NCBI GenBank assembly: GCA_017964055.1
Contig: JAGCSS010000259.1
Location: 1-8,033 of the forward strand
From: Lachnospiraceae bacterium
Lineage (GTDB): Bacteria > Bacillota > Clostridia > Lachnospirales > Lachnospiraceae
Reading direction: 5' to 3'
DNA length: 8,033 nt
Shown here: piece by piece, positions 1 to 6,176 of the stretch
Position numbering within the stretch: the first letter of the stretch is position 1
Layout of the letters: each line of letters begins with the position of its first letter
Notes under the pieces: generated by a model
Databases searched by the model: none
What the model was told of the DNA's origin: nothing
What the model saw: the letters and a program-made list of their open reading frames with translations, nothing else
Translations under genes and position numbers: made by a program

Positions 1-1290
1 CTGAAGGCCTATCTTGAAATGATCGCTGTCCTTGATCTCCTCGCCCTTAAACGTGAACGAGTCAAACTTATGACGGCTCAGCGACCATACAAAACGCAGA
101 TCCTTTGAATACTGGTAAAACTCCGTATGTCCGGTCAGATGCTCATCTCTCATTACATACGCGATCATATGGCGGAGCTGCTTGCCCGTGACCTCGATCA
201 TATAGAGCGGATCGTCAAACGGGAAGAACTCTCTGAGGTCCTGCAGATGAAGGATCGGTCCGAGCTCCGGGAGACGCAGCGAACCCGAGCCGAGCACCAT
301 GATATCAAAACTCGAATCGGTCTGCATAACATCAGCAAACAGATTTCCGAGCTCTGTTTCCCGGTTTCTCGCGGGATGAGTGAGCTTCCGCTTAAAGTTC
401 GTAAGTACCGACAGATATTTCTCATCGGTCTCTGATTTATACGCATTGAGCAGCGTCGTAACATCCTTATCGGGCCTGCAGAGCTTGGAATTGATGTCAT
501 CCACAAACCACTTGAAATCCTTAACCTCGTGCGTATCCTTGTCAAACGCGATCTCGCAGCGTCCGACATGGGACGAGCCCGTGCCTACCTGAACGATCGG
601 GATATTATTCACATAGCAGGGCTCCTCGAGCAGTGTATGCGTATGTCCGCCGATGATCAGATCCACATGCAGCTCGGGAGGCAGCAGGGCCGCGAGTTCC
701 TGGTCCTTGTCGAAGCCGATATGCGAAAGTATAACGGTGTAATCTGTATCAGTGGTCCTGTAGGTATCGAGGATGACCTTGATCTCCTCTGCGGCCGCCC
801 TGACATCGACTACGCTTCCGATGATATCTTCGGACCTTGTGGAAGCCAGGATCTCATCTGTTATGATACCGATGAACATGACCTTGATTCCGGCTTTCTC
901 GAGATGGATATAAGGATTGAACAGCCGCACATGGTTCGTTTTGATGAACAGGTTTGCGTTGATTATCGGGAAACGAGCGCATTTTTCGATAAAGAGCAGA
1001 TGCGCAAGACCGTAATCGACCTCATGATTTCCTATCGTAACAACATCGGGCATCAGCCTGTTCATGAGCTCTATGGTCGATAACCCCTTATATTCGCTGT
1101 CTATGACCGAGCCTCTGAACATATCTCCCGCTATCGCAAAAAGCGTGTTATCGTTCTGTTCGCGCTTCTCCTTAACATATCCCGAGAGCAGCGATATGCC
1201 GCCCGTGGCGACACCGTTTACCGATTCGGGCAGAAAAGCGCCGTGTATGTCGTTGGTGTGAAGTAAAGTTAAATTAACAGTATCCCCCAT
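1..1290 (-). CDS. 5'-nucleotidase family metallophosphoesterase, 3' end outside window
   Basis: Hydrolyses phosphomonoesters, probably nucleotides or related phosphates, with a two-metal centre; the true substrate cannot be read from sequence. All 430 codons visible from the ATG are open. The N-terminal calcineurin-like domain (about residues 5-270) has the full metal-ligand set: HTNDIHG (D14, H16), GDMFRGS (D56), GNHEVDYG (N88, H89), SH at 189-190 and GGHTH (H216, H218). The C-terminal 5'-nucleotidase domain starts near residue 310 (ETELGNLFAD), continues with GSGSLR at 334-339 and FPFDDPLY at 355-362, and is cut at residue 430; perhaps 60-90 residues are missing. There is no signal peptide because the first metal motif begins at residue 11, so it is probably cytoplasmic, unlike secreted UshA and more like Bacillus YunD. 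An AGGAGG sits 7 bases before the ATG. It starts 18 bases after ilvN and is probably co-transcribed with it. Confidence 0.9.
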   Translation of the reverse strand, partial: MGDTVNLTLLHTNDIHGAFLPESVNGVATGGISLLSGYVKEKREQNDNTLFAIAGDMFRGSVIDSEYKGLSTIELMNRLMPDVVTIGNHEVDYGLAHLLFIEKCARFPIINANLFIKTNHVRLFNPYIHLEKAGIKVMFIGIITDEILASTRSEDIIGSVVDVRAAAEEIKVILDTYRTTDTDYTVILSHIGFDKDQELAALLPPELHVDLIIGGHTHTLLEEPCYVNNIPIVQVGTGSSHVGRCEIAFDKDTHEVKDFKWFVDDINSKLCRPDKDVTTLLNAYKSETDEKYLSVLTNFKRKLTHPARNRETELGNLFADVMQTDSSFDIMVLGSGSLRLPELGPILHLQDLREFFPFDDPLYMIEVTGKQLRHMIAYVMRDEHLTGHTEFYQYSKDLRFVWSLSRHKFDSFTFKGEEIKDSDHFKIGLQ

Positions 1291-1308
1291 TATAACGCCT
1301 CCTCAAAA

Positions 1309-1818
1309 TCAATCTGACGCAACATTGTCCATATAATCTTCCGCGTCGGCTCTCATAAGACCCGTGATACCGGTGCGGACCATCTCTTTGATCTCATAAT
1401 CATTGAGCATCTTGATAAAGGAATCGAGCTTGTCCTGATTGCCTGTAAGCTCCATCATCATCGAATCATTCGAAACATCGACAACCTTCGCATGGAATAT
1501 GTCCGCAAGCGTCGTAAGTGATGTGCGGTGCTCCAGATCAGCGCCGACCTTGATCAGCATCAGCTCACGGCACACGGATTCACGCGACCGCAGCTCGTTG
1601 ATCTCAATAACGTCCTCGAGTTTTAAGAGCTGCTGCTTTATCTGCTCCAGGATCGGTTCATCACCGTCGGCCACCACGGTCATGCGTGAAAGTCCGGGAT
1701 TCTCGGTCTCGGCAACCGTCAGTGAGCTGATATTGTAGCCTCTGCGTGAAAACAGACCGGAAACACGGCTCAAAACACCTGAAGTATTCTCAACAAGTAT
1801 GGAAAAAACCTTACGCAT
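1309..1818 (-). CDS. ilvN: acetolactate (acetohydroxyacid) synthase small regulatory subunit
   Basis: Regulatory subunit of acetohydroxyacid synthase, the first common step of valine, leucine and isoleucine synthesis; it activates the catalytic subunit and carries valine feedback inhibition. The 169 residues match the usual 160-175 length. The N-terminal ACT domain (residues 2-76) opens with SILVENTSGVLSRV and includes GLFSRRGYNI. N11, G14 and N29 are kept, in the region where valine-resistance changes are known in E. coli IlvH. The C-terminal ACT-like domain follows (about 84-158: RELMLIKV, then RTGITGLMR). The reading frame stays open upstream to about 2076, but that stretch crosses a terminator and the neighbouring gene. 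The ATG at 1818 has AGGAGG 6 bases before it and gives the family N-terminus. No catalytic ilvB is adjacent: upstream is an unrelated transcription unit and downstream is a phosphatase. The symbol ilvH would be equally valid. Confidence 0.95.
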   Translation of the reverse strand: MRKVFSILVENTSGVLSRVSGLFSRRGYNISSLTVAETENPGLSRMTVVADGDEPILEQIKQQLLKLEDVIEINELRSRESVCRELMLIKVGADLEHRTSLTTLADIFHAKVVDVSNDSMMMELTGNQDKLDSFIKMLNDYEIKEMVRTGITGLMRADAEDYMDNVASD

Positions 1819-1824
1819 CGCGCC

Positions 1825-1830
1825 CCTCCT
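1825..1830 (-). promoter_or_regulatory. ribosome binding site that fixes the ilvN start
   Basis: A full AGGAGG lies 6 bases before the ATG at 1818. It decides against the longer open frame that reaches about 2076. Confidence 0.85.
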
Positions 1831-1857
1831 AAAACTCATAGTATCGCAATCTAATAA

Positions 1858-1866
1858 AATATAGCA
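1858..1866 (-). promoter_or_regulatory. candidate extended -10 promoter for ilvN
   Basis: On the minus strand TGCTATATT is an extended -10 (TG-N-TATATT) in a strongly AT-rich stretch between the upstream terminator and ilvN. Transcription would start near 1851, leaving a leader of about 33 bases. There is no convincing -35 hexamer at the usual distance. The terminator upstream means ilvN needs its own promoter, but the exact site is inferred. I see no T-box, riboswitch or leader-peptide attenuator; the leader is too short for one. Confidence 0.4.
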
Positions 1867-1910
1867 TATCTTATCAAAAAAAACCACAGATTTTATTTTT
1901 ATAATATAAA

Positions 1911-1941
1911 ACAATAAAAAGGAGACGTAAAGCACGTCTCC
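1911..1941 (-). terminator. intrinsic terminator after the glycosyltransferase/zinc-ribbon unit
   Basis: A perfect 8-bp stem, GGAGACGT and ACGTCTCC, encloses a 5-base loop (GCTTT) and is followed on the minus strand by TTTTTATTGTTTT. It begins about 10 bases after the stop codon of the zinc-ribbon gene and separates that unit from ilvN. Confidence 0.88.
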
Positions 1942-1951
1942 CATATCGATC

Positions 1952-2404
1952 TTAAGTTTTCTTGATGAACTCCTTACCGCAGCGCTTGCAGGTGATCTGT
2001 ATGCGTCCCTTTCCTCTGGGTACTCTGAGCTTCTGTTTGCAGCTCGGGCATTTGAAGACCTTATATTCGGCGTCATATACGGCGCCCTTATAACAGTTGC
2101 AGTGCGATCTGTAGCCGTCCGTACCGTATTCCTTGCCGCAGAACAGCTTTCCGAAGAATGTTTTTATCTTTCCCTTAACACATAGATATTTGTCGTTTTC
2201 GTAGCTGCGTTTATATATGTTCTTGGAGAAGATCCTGAAATAGCTCAGGATCATGCATGCCAGACAGACAAAAAACAGGACATTCCAAGAAAATACGGTG
2301 CTGAAGATCATGAGGATCAGCGTCAGATACAGCATAAACCTCCCCAGATCGTCAAACCCGTATCGCCCGTACATAAATCTGGCGAAACGATCCCTGAATC
2401 TCAT
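1952..2404 (-). CDS. small membrane protein with C-terminal zinc ribbon, function unknown
   Basis: A 150-residue protein that I cannot assign to a characterised family. It starts with a basic and aromatic segment containing MYGRYG (residues 11-16). Two hydrophobic segments follow (about 22-38 and 41-58) that look like a membrane hairpin, then a basic linker. A C-terminal zinc ribbon has ligands C119, C122, C139 and C142 (CPSC ... CKRC), resembling the MJ0042/zinc-ribbon type. Additional cysteines (C75, C89, C102, C104) precede the ribbon. Similar small proteins occur in Lachnospiraceae genomes as hypotheticals; that is recollection, not a search. It follows the glycosyltransferase gene by 42 bases and a terminator follows its stop, so it is the last gene of that unit. 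The ATG has a modest GGAG about 9 bases upstream. A membrane-tethered zinc ribbon could bind nucleic acid or a protein partner; nothing here decides which. Confidence 0.8.
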   Translation of the reverse strand: MRFRDRFARFMYGRYGFDDLGRFMLYLTLILMIFSTVFSWNVLFFVCLACMILSYFRIFSKNIYKRSYENDKYLCVKGKIKTFFGKLFCGKEYGTDGYRSHCNCYKGAVYDAEYKVFKCPSCKQKLRVPRGKGRIQITCKRCGKEFIKKT

Positions 2405-2422
2405 TTAAATCAACTCCGTTCC

Positions 2423-2434
2423 GTGCCTAGGCAC
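2423..2434. repeat. perfect 12-base palindrome between genes
   Basis: GTGCCTAGGCAC is its own reverse complement and lies in the 42-base gap between the second glycosyltransferase and the zinc-ribbon gene, just upstream of the latter's ribosome binding site. As RNA it can form only a 4-bp stem with a 4-base loop and no U-tract follows, so it is not a terminator. It could be a dimeric-protein site or chance. Confidence 0.45.
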
Positions 2435-2446
2435 TGATTAATAATA

Positions 2447-3382
2447 TCAAACATAAAACAATAGACCGACATTCCGCAAAAATCCGGATTTGAAGAAGCG
2501 GTTCTTGAGTATTATCAGTCTCCGCTTGAAGAAACCTGCGTTCTTAAGCCTGATAAAACTCTCAAGATGTCTGCGCTTGTTCTTCGGGAGCATGTCGGCA
2601 TATATCCCGTAAAACAGCTCAGCCTGGTCATAGGTCTTGCGCAGACGTTCGCGAGTATCCTCCTTGCGCGCCGCGCGGTCCTTTGTATAGGCTGCAAAGC
2701 TGCTCTGCCCCACCTGATTGTCGCCGTGCTGACGGTAAAGGATAACGGGCGTCTTGTTGTAGCGGACAACACCGAACGCGGAAGCTATAAGAGCCATCCA
2801 CCAGTCATGATAACGTATCTCGGGACCGGTCTCATCGAGGAGCCTGACCAGCGCGTCGTTCATCATCGTCGTGCAGCCGATGCACTTATTCTCTATGAGC
2901 ATGCGCGAGAATTTGTTCTTGCGGACCTTGAGCTTATTTGTGCGATAAAATGAACGGCTGATAAAATCAAGATTATCATCGACTATTATCGCATCGTTGA
3001 AAACGAGGATCGGAAGTACCGCGCCTCTCCTGACTTCGATGCGCCGCATCTGTCTGACAGCCAGTGATATCTTGTCCGAGAGCCACACATCGTCCTGATC
3101 GCAGAACATATAATATGATGCGGGCGAAGCCTCGGAAATACGCTTAAGGTTTGTGAGAAAGCTGAGTGTGGAGCCCAGATTCCTCTCGTTGCGGCTCAGG
3201 AAAACCTTGCCCGGATATGCCTCAACATACTCTTCAACGATCTCGCAGGTATTGTCCGTCGAGCAGTCATCGCACACAAAAACCCTGAAGTTCCTGTATG
3301 ATGAGTTCATCAGCGAATCCAGCTGCTCTTTTATGTATTTGCTGCCGTTATAAGAGGCAAGAATGATATTAACGCTCTGCAT
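2447..3382 (-). CDS. family 2 glycosyltransferase, rhamnosyltransferase-like
   Basis: Transfers a sugar from a nucleotide donor to a growing polysaccharide at the inner face of the membrane. The 311 residues carry a GT-A fold. The nucleotide-binding start is residues 3-11 (VNIILASYN), followed by the DDCSTDNT donor loop at 38-45. The metal-binding DQDD lies in CDQDDVW (94-100), an acceptor-side helix reads HDWWMALIASAFG (192-204), and YRQHGDNQVG is at 216-225. The CDQDDVW plus YRQHxxNxxG combination is typical of proteins annotated as alpha-1,3-L-rhamnosyltransferases, such as the RgpB type, so a rhamnosyl donor is likely but not proven. The basic C-terminus (about 265-300) probably contacts the membrane surface. 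The ATG is 3 bases after the stop of the preceding glycosyltransferase, and AAGGA lies inside that gene's end, which implies translational coupling. Confidence 0.92.
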   Translation of the reverse strand: MQSVNIILASYNGSKYIKEQLDSLMNSSYRNFRVFVCDDCSTDNTCEIVEEYVEAYPGKVFLSRNERNLGSTLSFLTNLKRISEASPASYYMFCDQDDVWLSDKISLAVRQMRRIEVRRGAVLPILVFNDAIIVDDNLDFISRSFYRTNKLKVRKNKFSRMLIENKCIGCTTMMNDALVRLLDETGPEIRYHDWWMALIASAFGVVRYNKTPVILYRQHGDNQVGQSSFAAYTKDRAARKEDTRERLRKTYDQAELFYGIYADMLPKNKRRHLESFIRLKNAGFFKRRLIILKNRFFKSGFLRNVGLLFYV

Positions 3383-3385
3383 GTC

Positions 3386-4261
3386 TTATTTATCCTTTTT
3401 GCCGCTGAAATGCTTCCCGCAGAAATAGCCCGCGTATCTTACTATACCCGTAACGATCAGTTTGGCAGCGCTCCTGTACTTTTTCTTTTTAGCGAAAAAC
3501 CTGACGCCTGTCCTGATGTATCTGATGCCCTCGCTCTCGCTCTTGAGCTTGCGATATATCTCTGGATGGGCCTTCTGATTGAGGGCTATCGTACAGCTGC
3601 GTTCGAACTGCTGCTTCAGTGTGAAATCATGCGAATGATAAACCTTCGCGTCGGCACAGTACTCAACGGTGTATCCGGCATTAAGAGCATGGTAGGCAAA
3701 AATACCGTCCTCGTTGAAGTTGACCGTAGTATCGAAGCCTCCGATCTGCTTATGCAGCGTCCTGCTGTATATCGCACAGGTGTCCGAGCAGAAAATGGCT
3801 TTGACCCCGACCGTTTGCAGATCCTTAGCTGTCTGTGTACGGCTCTTAGTGGGATAATTAAAGCGTCTCGTGTATTTCTCAACGCTGTCCGCATTGCCGT
3901 AGGCGATCTGTCTCGCATAGGCGACTGTGGCGCCGGGCTTTGAAACGGCTTTCAGCAGCGCCTCGGTCATATACTCATCGTAAGGCACGGCGTCCTGTGT
4001 CATAAACAGCACATAATCCGCTATCGCGTCATCCATGGCCATCTGGCGTGTCCCGCCGTGCGAGAAATCCGCCTTTAGTACCTGCTCAACGATAATCCCC
4101 GAGCCAAGCTTCTGCCTGAGCGACTCAGCCTCACCGATATCATCTGTGGTAAGCAGAACCTTGATGCGTCCGGGCGCTTCCTTCTGGCGAAGGAGCATGC
4201 TGATGCAGCGCTCCAGTTTATCGTCCGGCCTGTATGCCGGTATCACTACTTCAAATCTCAA
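3386..4261 (-). CDS. family 2 glycosyltransferase, rhamnosyltransferase-like, TTG start
   Basis: A 291-residue GT-A enzyme for surface polysaccharide synthesis. The N-terminus reads FEVVIPAY (3-10). FSHGGTRQ is at 66-73, the metal-binding position is MTQDAVP (87-93), the acceptor/catalytic region has FNEDGIFAYH (182-191), and VYHSHDFTLKQQF is at 207-219. HGGTR together with TQDA and HSHxFTLKQQF is the pattern of bacterial rhamnosyltransferases, but the sugar is inferred. The C-terminus is basic, with KKKK near 258-261, suiting membrane association. The start codon is TTG at 4261: it has GGGGGAG a suitable distance upstream, no in-frame ATG precedes it after the promoter, and it gives the expected GT2 N-terminus. 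It is the first gene of a three-gene unit and is followed after 3 bases by a second glycosyltransferase. Confidence 0.92.
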   Translation of the reverse strand: MRFEVVIPAYRPDDKLERCISMLLRQKEAPGRIKVLLTTDDIGEAESLRQKLGSGIIVEQVLKADFSHGGTRQMAMDDAIADYVLFMTQDAVPYDEYMTEALLKAVSKPGATVAYARQIAYGNADSVEKYTRRFNYPTKSRTQTAKDLQTVGVKAIFCSDTCAIYSRTLHKQIGGFDTTVNFNEDGIFAYHALNAGYTVEYCADAKVYHSHDFTLKQQFERSCTIALNQKAHPEIYRKLKSESEGIRYIRTGVRFFAKKKKYRSAAKLIVTGIVRYAGYFCGKHFSGKKDK

Positions 4262-4268
4262 TTTAAGT

Positions 4269-4275
4269 CTCCCCC
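4269..4275 (-). promoter_or_regulatory. ribosome binding site supporting the TTG start
   Basis: GGGGGAG on the minus strand ends 7 bases before the TTG at 4261. It is the only purine-rich site near this gene's start and supports use of the rare initiator codon. Confidence 0.7.
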
Positions 4276-4286
4276 GAAACCAATTT

Positions 4287-4313
4287 ATTATACGCTTTGC
4301 AATGATTATAACA
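4287..4313 (-). promoter_or_regulatory. promoter region of the glycosyltransferase unit, extended -10
   Basis: On the minus strand TGTTATAAT at 4313-4305 is a perfect extended -10 (TG-N-TATAAT); transcription from it would start near 4298. A second TATAAT lies at 4292-4287 and would give a start just ahead of the ribosome binding site. Neither has a good -35 at 16-18 bases. The region lies between an upstream terminator and the first glycosyltransferase, where a promoter is expected. Confidence 0.6.
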
Positions 4314-4354
4314 TAGCCTGCGCCAAGTGTTCGTTAAATAAAAATAAACATTCG

Positions 4355-4396
4355 ATAAAAAAAGGTCTCCAAAGCCGCATAAAAGCTTCGGAGACC
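4355..4396 (-). terminator. strong intrinsic terminator after the coiled-coil gene
   Basis: On the minus strand GGTCTCCGAAGC pairs with GCTTTGGAGACC over 12 bp with a single G-U pair. The loop is 9 bases and seven T residues follow directly. It lies 27 bases past the stop at 4423 and closes the rsmD-coaD unit. There is no T-run on the other side, so it works in one direction only. Confidence 0.93.
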
Positions 4397-4422
4397 GGAA
4401 ACTCATCCGTATTAAGACAGTT

Positions 4423-5028
4423 TTATTCCTCGGAATTAAAATCTTCCTCTTCGTACTCCATCGTCTGTTCATCGGGATCTGCGTTAAGCTGTTCAAAGAT
4501 TTCCCTGCGGTTCGAGGAAACCGTATCCAGCTTGTCCCTGATGGTTCCGAGCAGATTCTCGTTGCGTTCCTTTATCTCGTTGTACGATGACGAAAGAACA
4601 CCCTCTACGATATTCATGATATCGCCTGCATACGAAAGCACACCGGTGCGCACGTTCTCCGAGAAATCCTCGGCCGCCTTCCTGGTCTCTTCAGCCTTGG
4701 TCGTAGCGTCCTGGATCAGATCGTTTGCCTGTTTGTAAGCATCCTGCATTATCCTGGTCTCATCAACCATCTGCTGGGCGCGCTCCTTGGCTGCGTTCTC
4801 GATCTCTACGGCCTTTTCCTCAGCCTGAGCGATGATCGTGTCGCGGTTTGCGATTATCTTCTGATAACGCTTGATCTCATCGGGTGTTCTGCGCTTGAGC
4901 TCGTCGATAAGATCGAGCAGCTGGTCCTTGGGCACGATGATCTTTGACTGCGAAAGCGGCGTAGGCTTGCACTCCTCGACAAACTCATAGATCTCATTGA
5001 TAAGCTGTTCAATTCTGGTCTGTGACAT
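4423..5028 (-). CDS. DivIVA / V-ATPase-subunit-like coiled-coil protein, function unknown
   Basis: A 201-residue soluble protein with no membrane segment or signal peptide. The N-terminal part (1-50) contains two short helices and the segment IIVPKDQLLDLIDEL (30-44). Residues about 52-125 form a long heptad-like helix rich in Ala, Glu, Gln and Lys (IAQAEEKAVEIENAAKERAQ and onwards), the pattern that causes such proteins to be labelled DivIVA-like or V-type ATPase subunit. A second helical part runs to about 182 and the tail is very acidic (EYEEEDFNSEE). It shows no ATP-binding motif, so an 'ATPase' label would be misleading. It follows coaD by 15 bases with GGGAG before the ATG, and the unit ends right after it. 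A scaffold role in cell division or envelope growth is possible from its resemblance to DivIVA, but that is inference. Confidence 0.85.
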   Translation of the reverse strand: MSQTRIEQLINEIYEFVEECKPTPLSQSKIIVPKDQLLDLIDELKRRTPDEIKRYQKIIANRDTIIAQAEEKAVEIENAAKERAQQMVDETRIMQDAYKQANDLIQDATTKAEETRKAAEDFSENVRTGVLSYAGDIMNIVEGVLSSSYNEIKERNENLLGTIRDKLDTVSSNRREIFEQLNADPDEQTMEYEEEDFNSEE

Positions 5029-5043
5029 AATCTTTTCTCCCTT

Positions 5044-5538
5044 TTATTTAAGCTTCTGTAACTCTGCGTGTTTCCTGAAAATATCGTCGATGATCTCGGG
5101 AGCAACAAAACTCGAGATATCGCCGCCGTAGCTCGCGATCTCCTTTACGATGCTGGAGCTTACATACGAATACTCAACACTTGTGGTAAAGAATATCGTA
5201 TCGATATCGGGATTGAGCTTGTGGTTGATCTGGGCTATCTGCAGCTCATACTCGAAATCGGTGATAGCGCGCAGTCCGCGCACGATAACGCTCGCTCCGA
5301 TCTGCTTTCCGAACTCGACGGTCAGTCCGTCAAATGTATCGATAACAACGTTCGGAATATCCTTTGTGCACTTTCTCAGGAGCTCAAGCCTCTCCTCTAC
5401 CGAGAACCACGGTCTCTTGGCCTGATTGGGCAGAACTCCGATAACGAGTCTGTCTACAATTTTCGATGAACGCTTGATGATATCGAGATGTCCCTGTGTT
5501 ACCGGGTCAAAAGTACCCGGATATAATGCTATCTTCAT
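5044..5538 (-). CDS. coaD: phosphopantetheine adenylyltransferase
   Basis: Catalyses the fourth, rate-influencing step of coenzyme A synthesis: 4'-phosphopantetheine plus ATP gives dephospho-CoA and pyrophosphate, in the cytoplasm, usually as a hexamer. The 164 residues match the usual 155-170. Visible nucleotidyltransferase motifs are [14 protein letters not shown] (6-19, the (T/H)xGH signature with H17), K41 in [22 protein letters not shown] (86-100, including R87), and [12 protein letters not shown] (123-134), the ISSTxxR-like motif that binds phosphates. All expected catalytic and binding positions are present. Its ATG overlaps the rsmD stop by one base (TAATG), giving translational coupling; rsmD-coaD adjacency is widespread in Bacillota. 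Confidence 0.97.
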   Translation of the reverse strand: MKIALYPGTFDPVTQGHLDIIKRSSKIVDRLVIGVLPNQAKRPWFSVEERLELLRKCTKDIPNVVIDTFDGLTVEFGKQIGASVIVRGLRAITDFEYELQIAQINHKLNPDIDTIFFTTSVEYSYVSSSIVKEIASYGGDISSFVAPEIIDDIFRKHAELQKLK

Positions 5539-6113
5539 TAAAAACCGTTCTTCCCTTCTTCGCCGATGGTAATGAACATATGCTTGTTCGACCCATACAG
5601 CTTTTCTCTGGTGATCTCAAGACCGAGCCCGTCAACATACGAGAAATCCGTATCACTCTTAGCCTCGACTATGATGATCCCGTCTTCTTTGAGCAGATTG
5701 TAATTCGCTATCTCCTCAAGGACACTTTTTTCAAGGCCCTTTGAATAAGGCGGATCCATGAATATGATGTCGAATCTCCTGCCTTCAGTGAACAGACGCG
5801 ATATGGCGCCTGTAGCGTCGGCCCTGATGACCTCTGCCCTGTCCTTAAGCTTGGTGAATTCAAGATTATCCCGGGTGTACCTGAGCGAAACATCCGAAGA
5901 GTCCACGAAAACCGAAGAAGCGGCACCGCGGCTCAAAGCCTCGATCCCTATGCCTCCGCAGCCGCAGAACAGGTCGAGAAAATCGGCCCCCGGGATCCGC
6001 GCGGATATGATATTAAACAGGGTTTCCTTTATCCTGTCGGTCGTCGGGCGCACATCCTCTCCGGGAGGAGTCTTAAGCCGCAGCGACCTGCATGTACCTG
6101 CGATCACTCTCAT
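5538..6113 (-). CDS. rsmD: 16S rRNA (guanine(966)-N(2))-methyltransferase
   Basis: Methylates N2 of G966 in 16S rRNA of the small subunit, using S-adenosylmethionine. From the ATG at 6113 it has 191 residues, normal for the family. It begins [14 protein letters not shown] and has the signature [13 protein letters not shown] (22-34). The SAM-binding loop is [14 protein letters not shown] (47-60), an acidic ribose-binding position follows near VDSSD (70-74), and the catalytic motif is DPPY (120-123). The start is uncertain: a GTG at 6125 in the same frame adds four residues, but AAGGA is only 2 bases before it, while it is 14 bases before the ATG. I prefer the ATG because it gives the family N-terminus. 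Its stop overlaps the coaD start. Confidence 0.95.
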   Translation of the reverse strand: MRVIAGTCRSLRLKTPPGEDVRPTTDRIKETLFNIISARIPGADFLDLFCGCGGIGIEALSRGAASSVFVDSSDVSLRYTRDNLEFTKLKDRAEVIRADATGAISRLFTEGRRFDIIFMDPPYSKGLEKSVLEEIANYNLLKEDGIIIVEAKSDTDFSYVDGLGLEITREKLYGSNKHMFITIGEEGKNGF

Positions 6114-6142
6114 AAAATCATGCACAATCCTTCACAAATTCA

Positions 6143-6171
6143 ATAGTATTGATTATATGCCCGCAAGTCAA
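6143..6171 (-). promoter_or_regulatory. sigma-A-like promoter of rsmD-coaD
   Basis: On the minus strand TTGACT (6171-6166) and TACTAT (6148-6143) are separated by exactly 17 bases; transcription would begin near 6136, just before AAGGA at 6132-6128. A TATAAT at 6157-6152 lies inside the spacer but has no -35 at a proper distance. No hairpin terminator separates the upstream gene, so read-through from it is also possible. Confidence 0.55.
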
Positions 6172-6176
6172 GCACC

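Noticed and set aside
529..1083. Plus-strand open frame of 184 residues
   Set aside because: It is antisense to the 5'-nucleotidase gene, whose metal motifs are all in the minus frame; the plus frame has no recognisable domain or good ribosome site.
1819..1920. Possible leader attenuator or T-box for ilvN
   Set aside because: The leader after the likely start site is only about 33 bases, with no run of Leu/Ile/Val codons, no T-box sequence and no hairpin before the gene.
1819..2076. N-terminal extension of ilvN by 86 residues
   Set aside because: The frame is open, but the extension has no similarity to ACT proteins, crosses the terminator and the zinc-ribbon gene, and the ATG at 1818 has a perfect AGGAGG.
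3410..3943. Plus-strand open frame of 177 residues
   Set aside because: It is antisense to a clear GT2 gene and its length is explained by codon bias on the opposite strand.
1911..4396. Shared GGAGAC stem sequence in the two terminators as a repeat element
   Set aside because: Only about six bases are shared and the loops and inner stems differ, so independent G+C-rich terminator stems explain it.
4263..4496. Minus-strand open frame of 77 residues across the gap before the glycosyltransferases
   Set aside because: It runs through the strong terminator and the promoter, overlaps the coiled-coil gene in another frame and has no family features.
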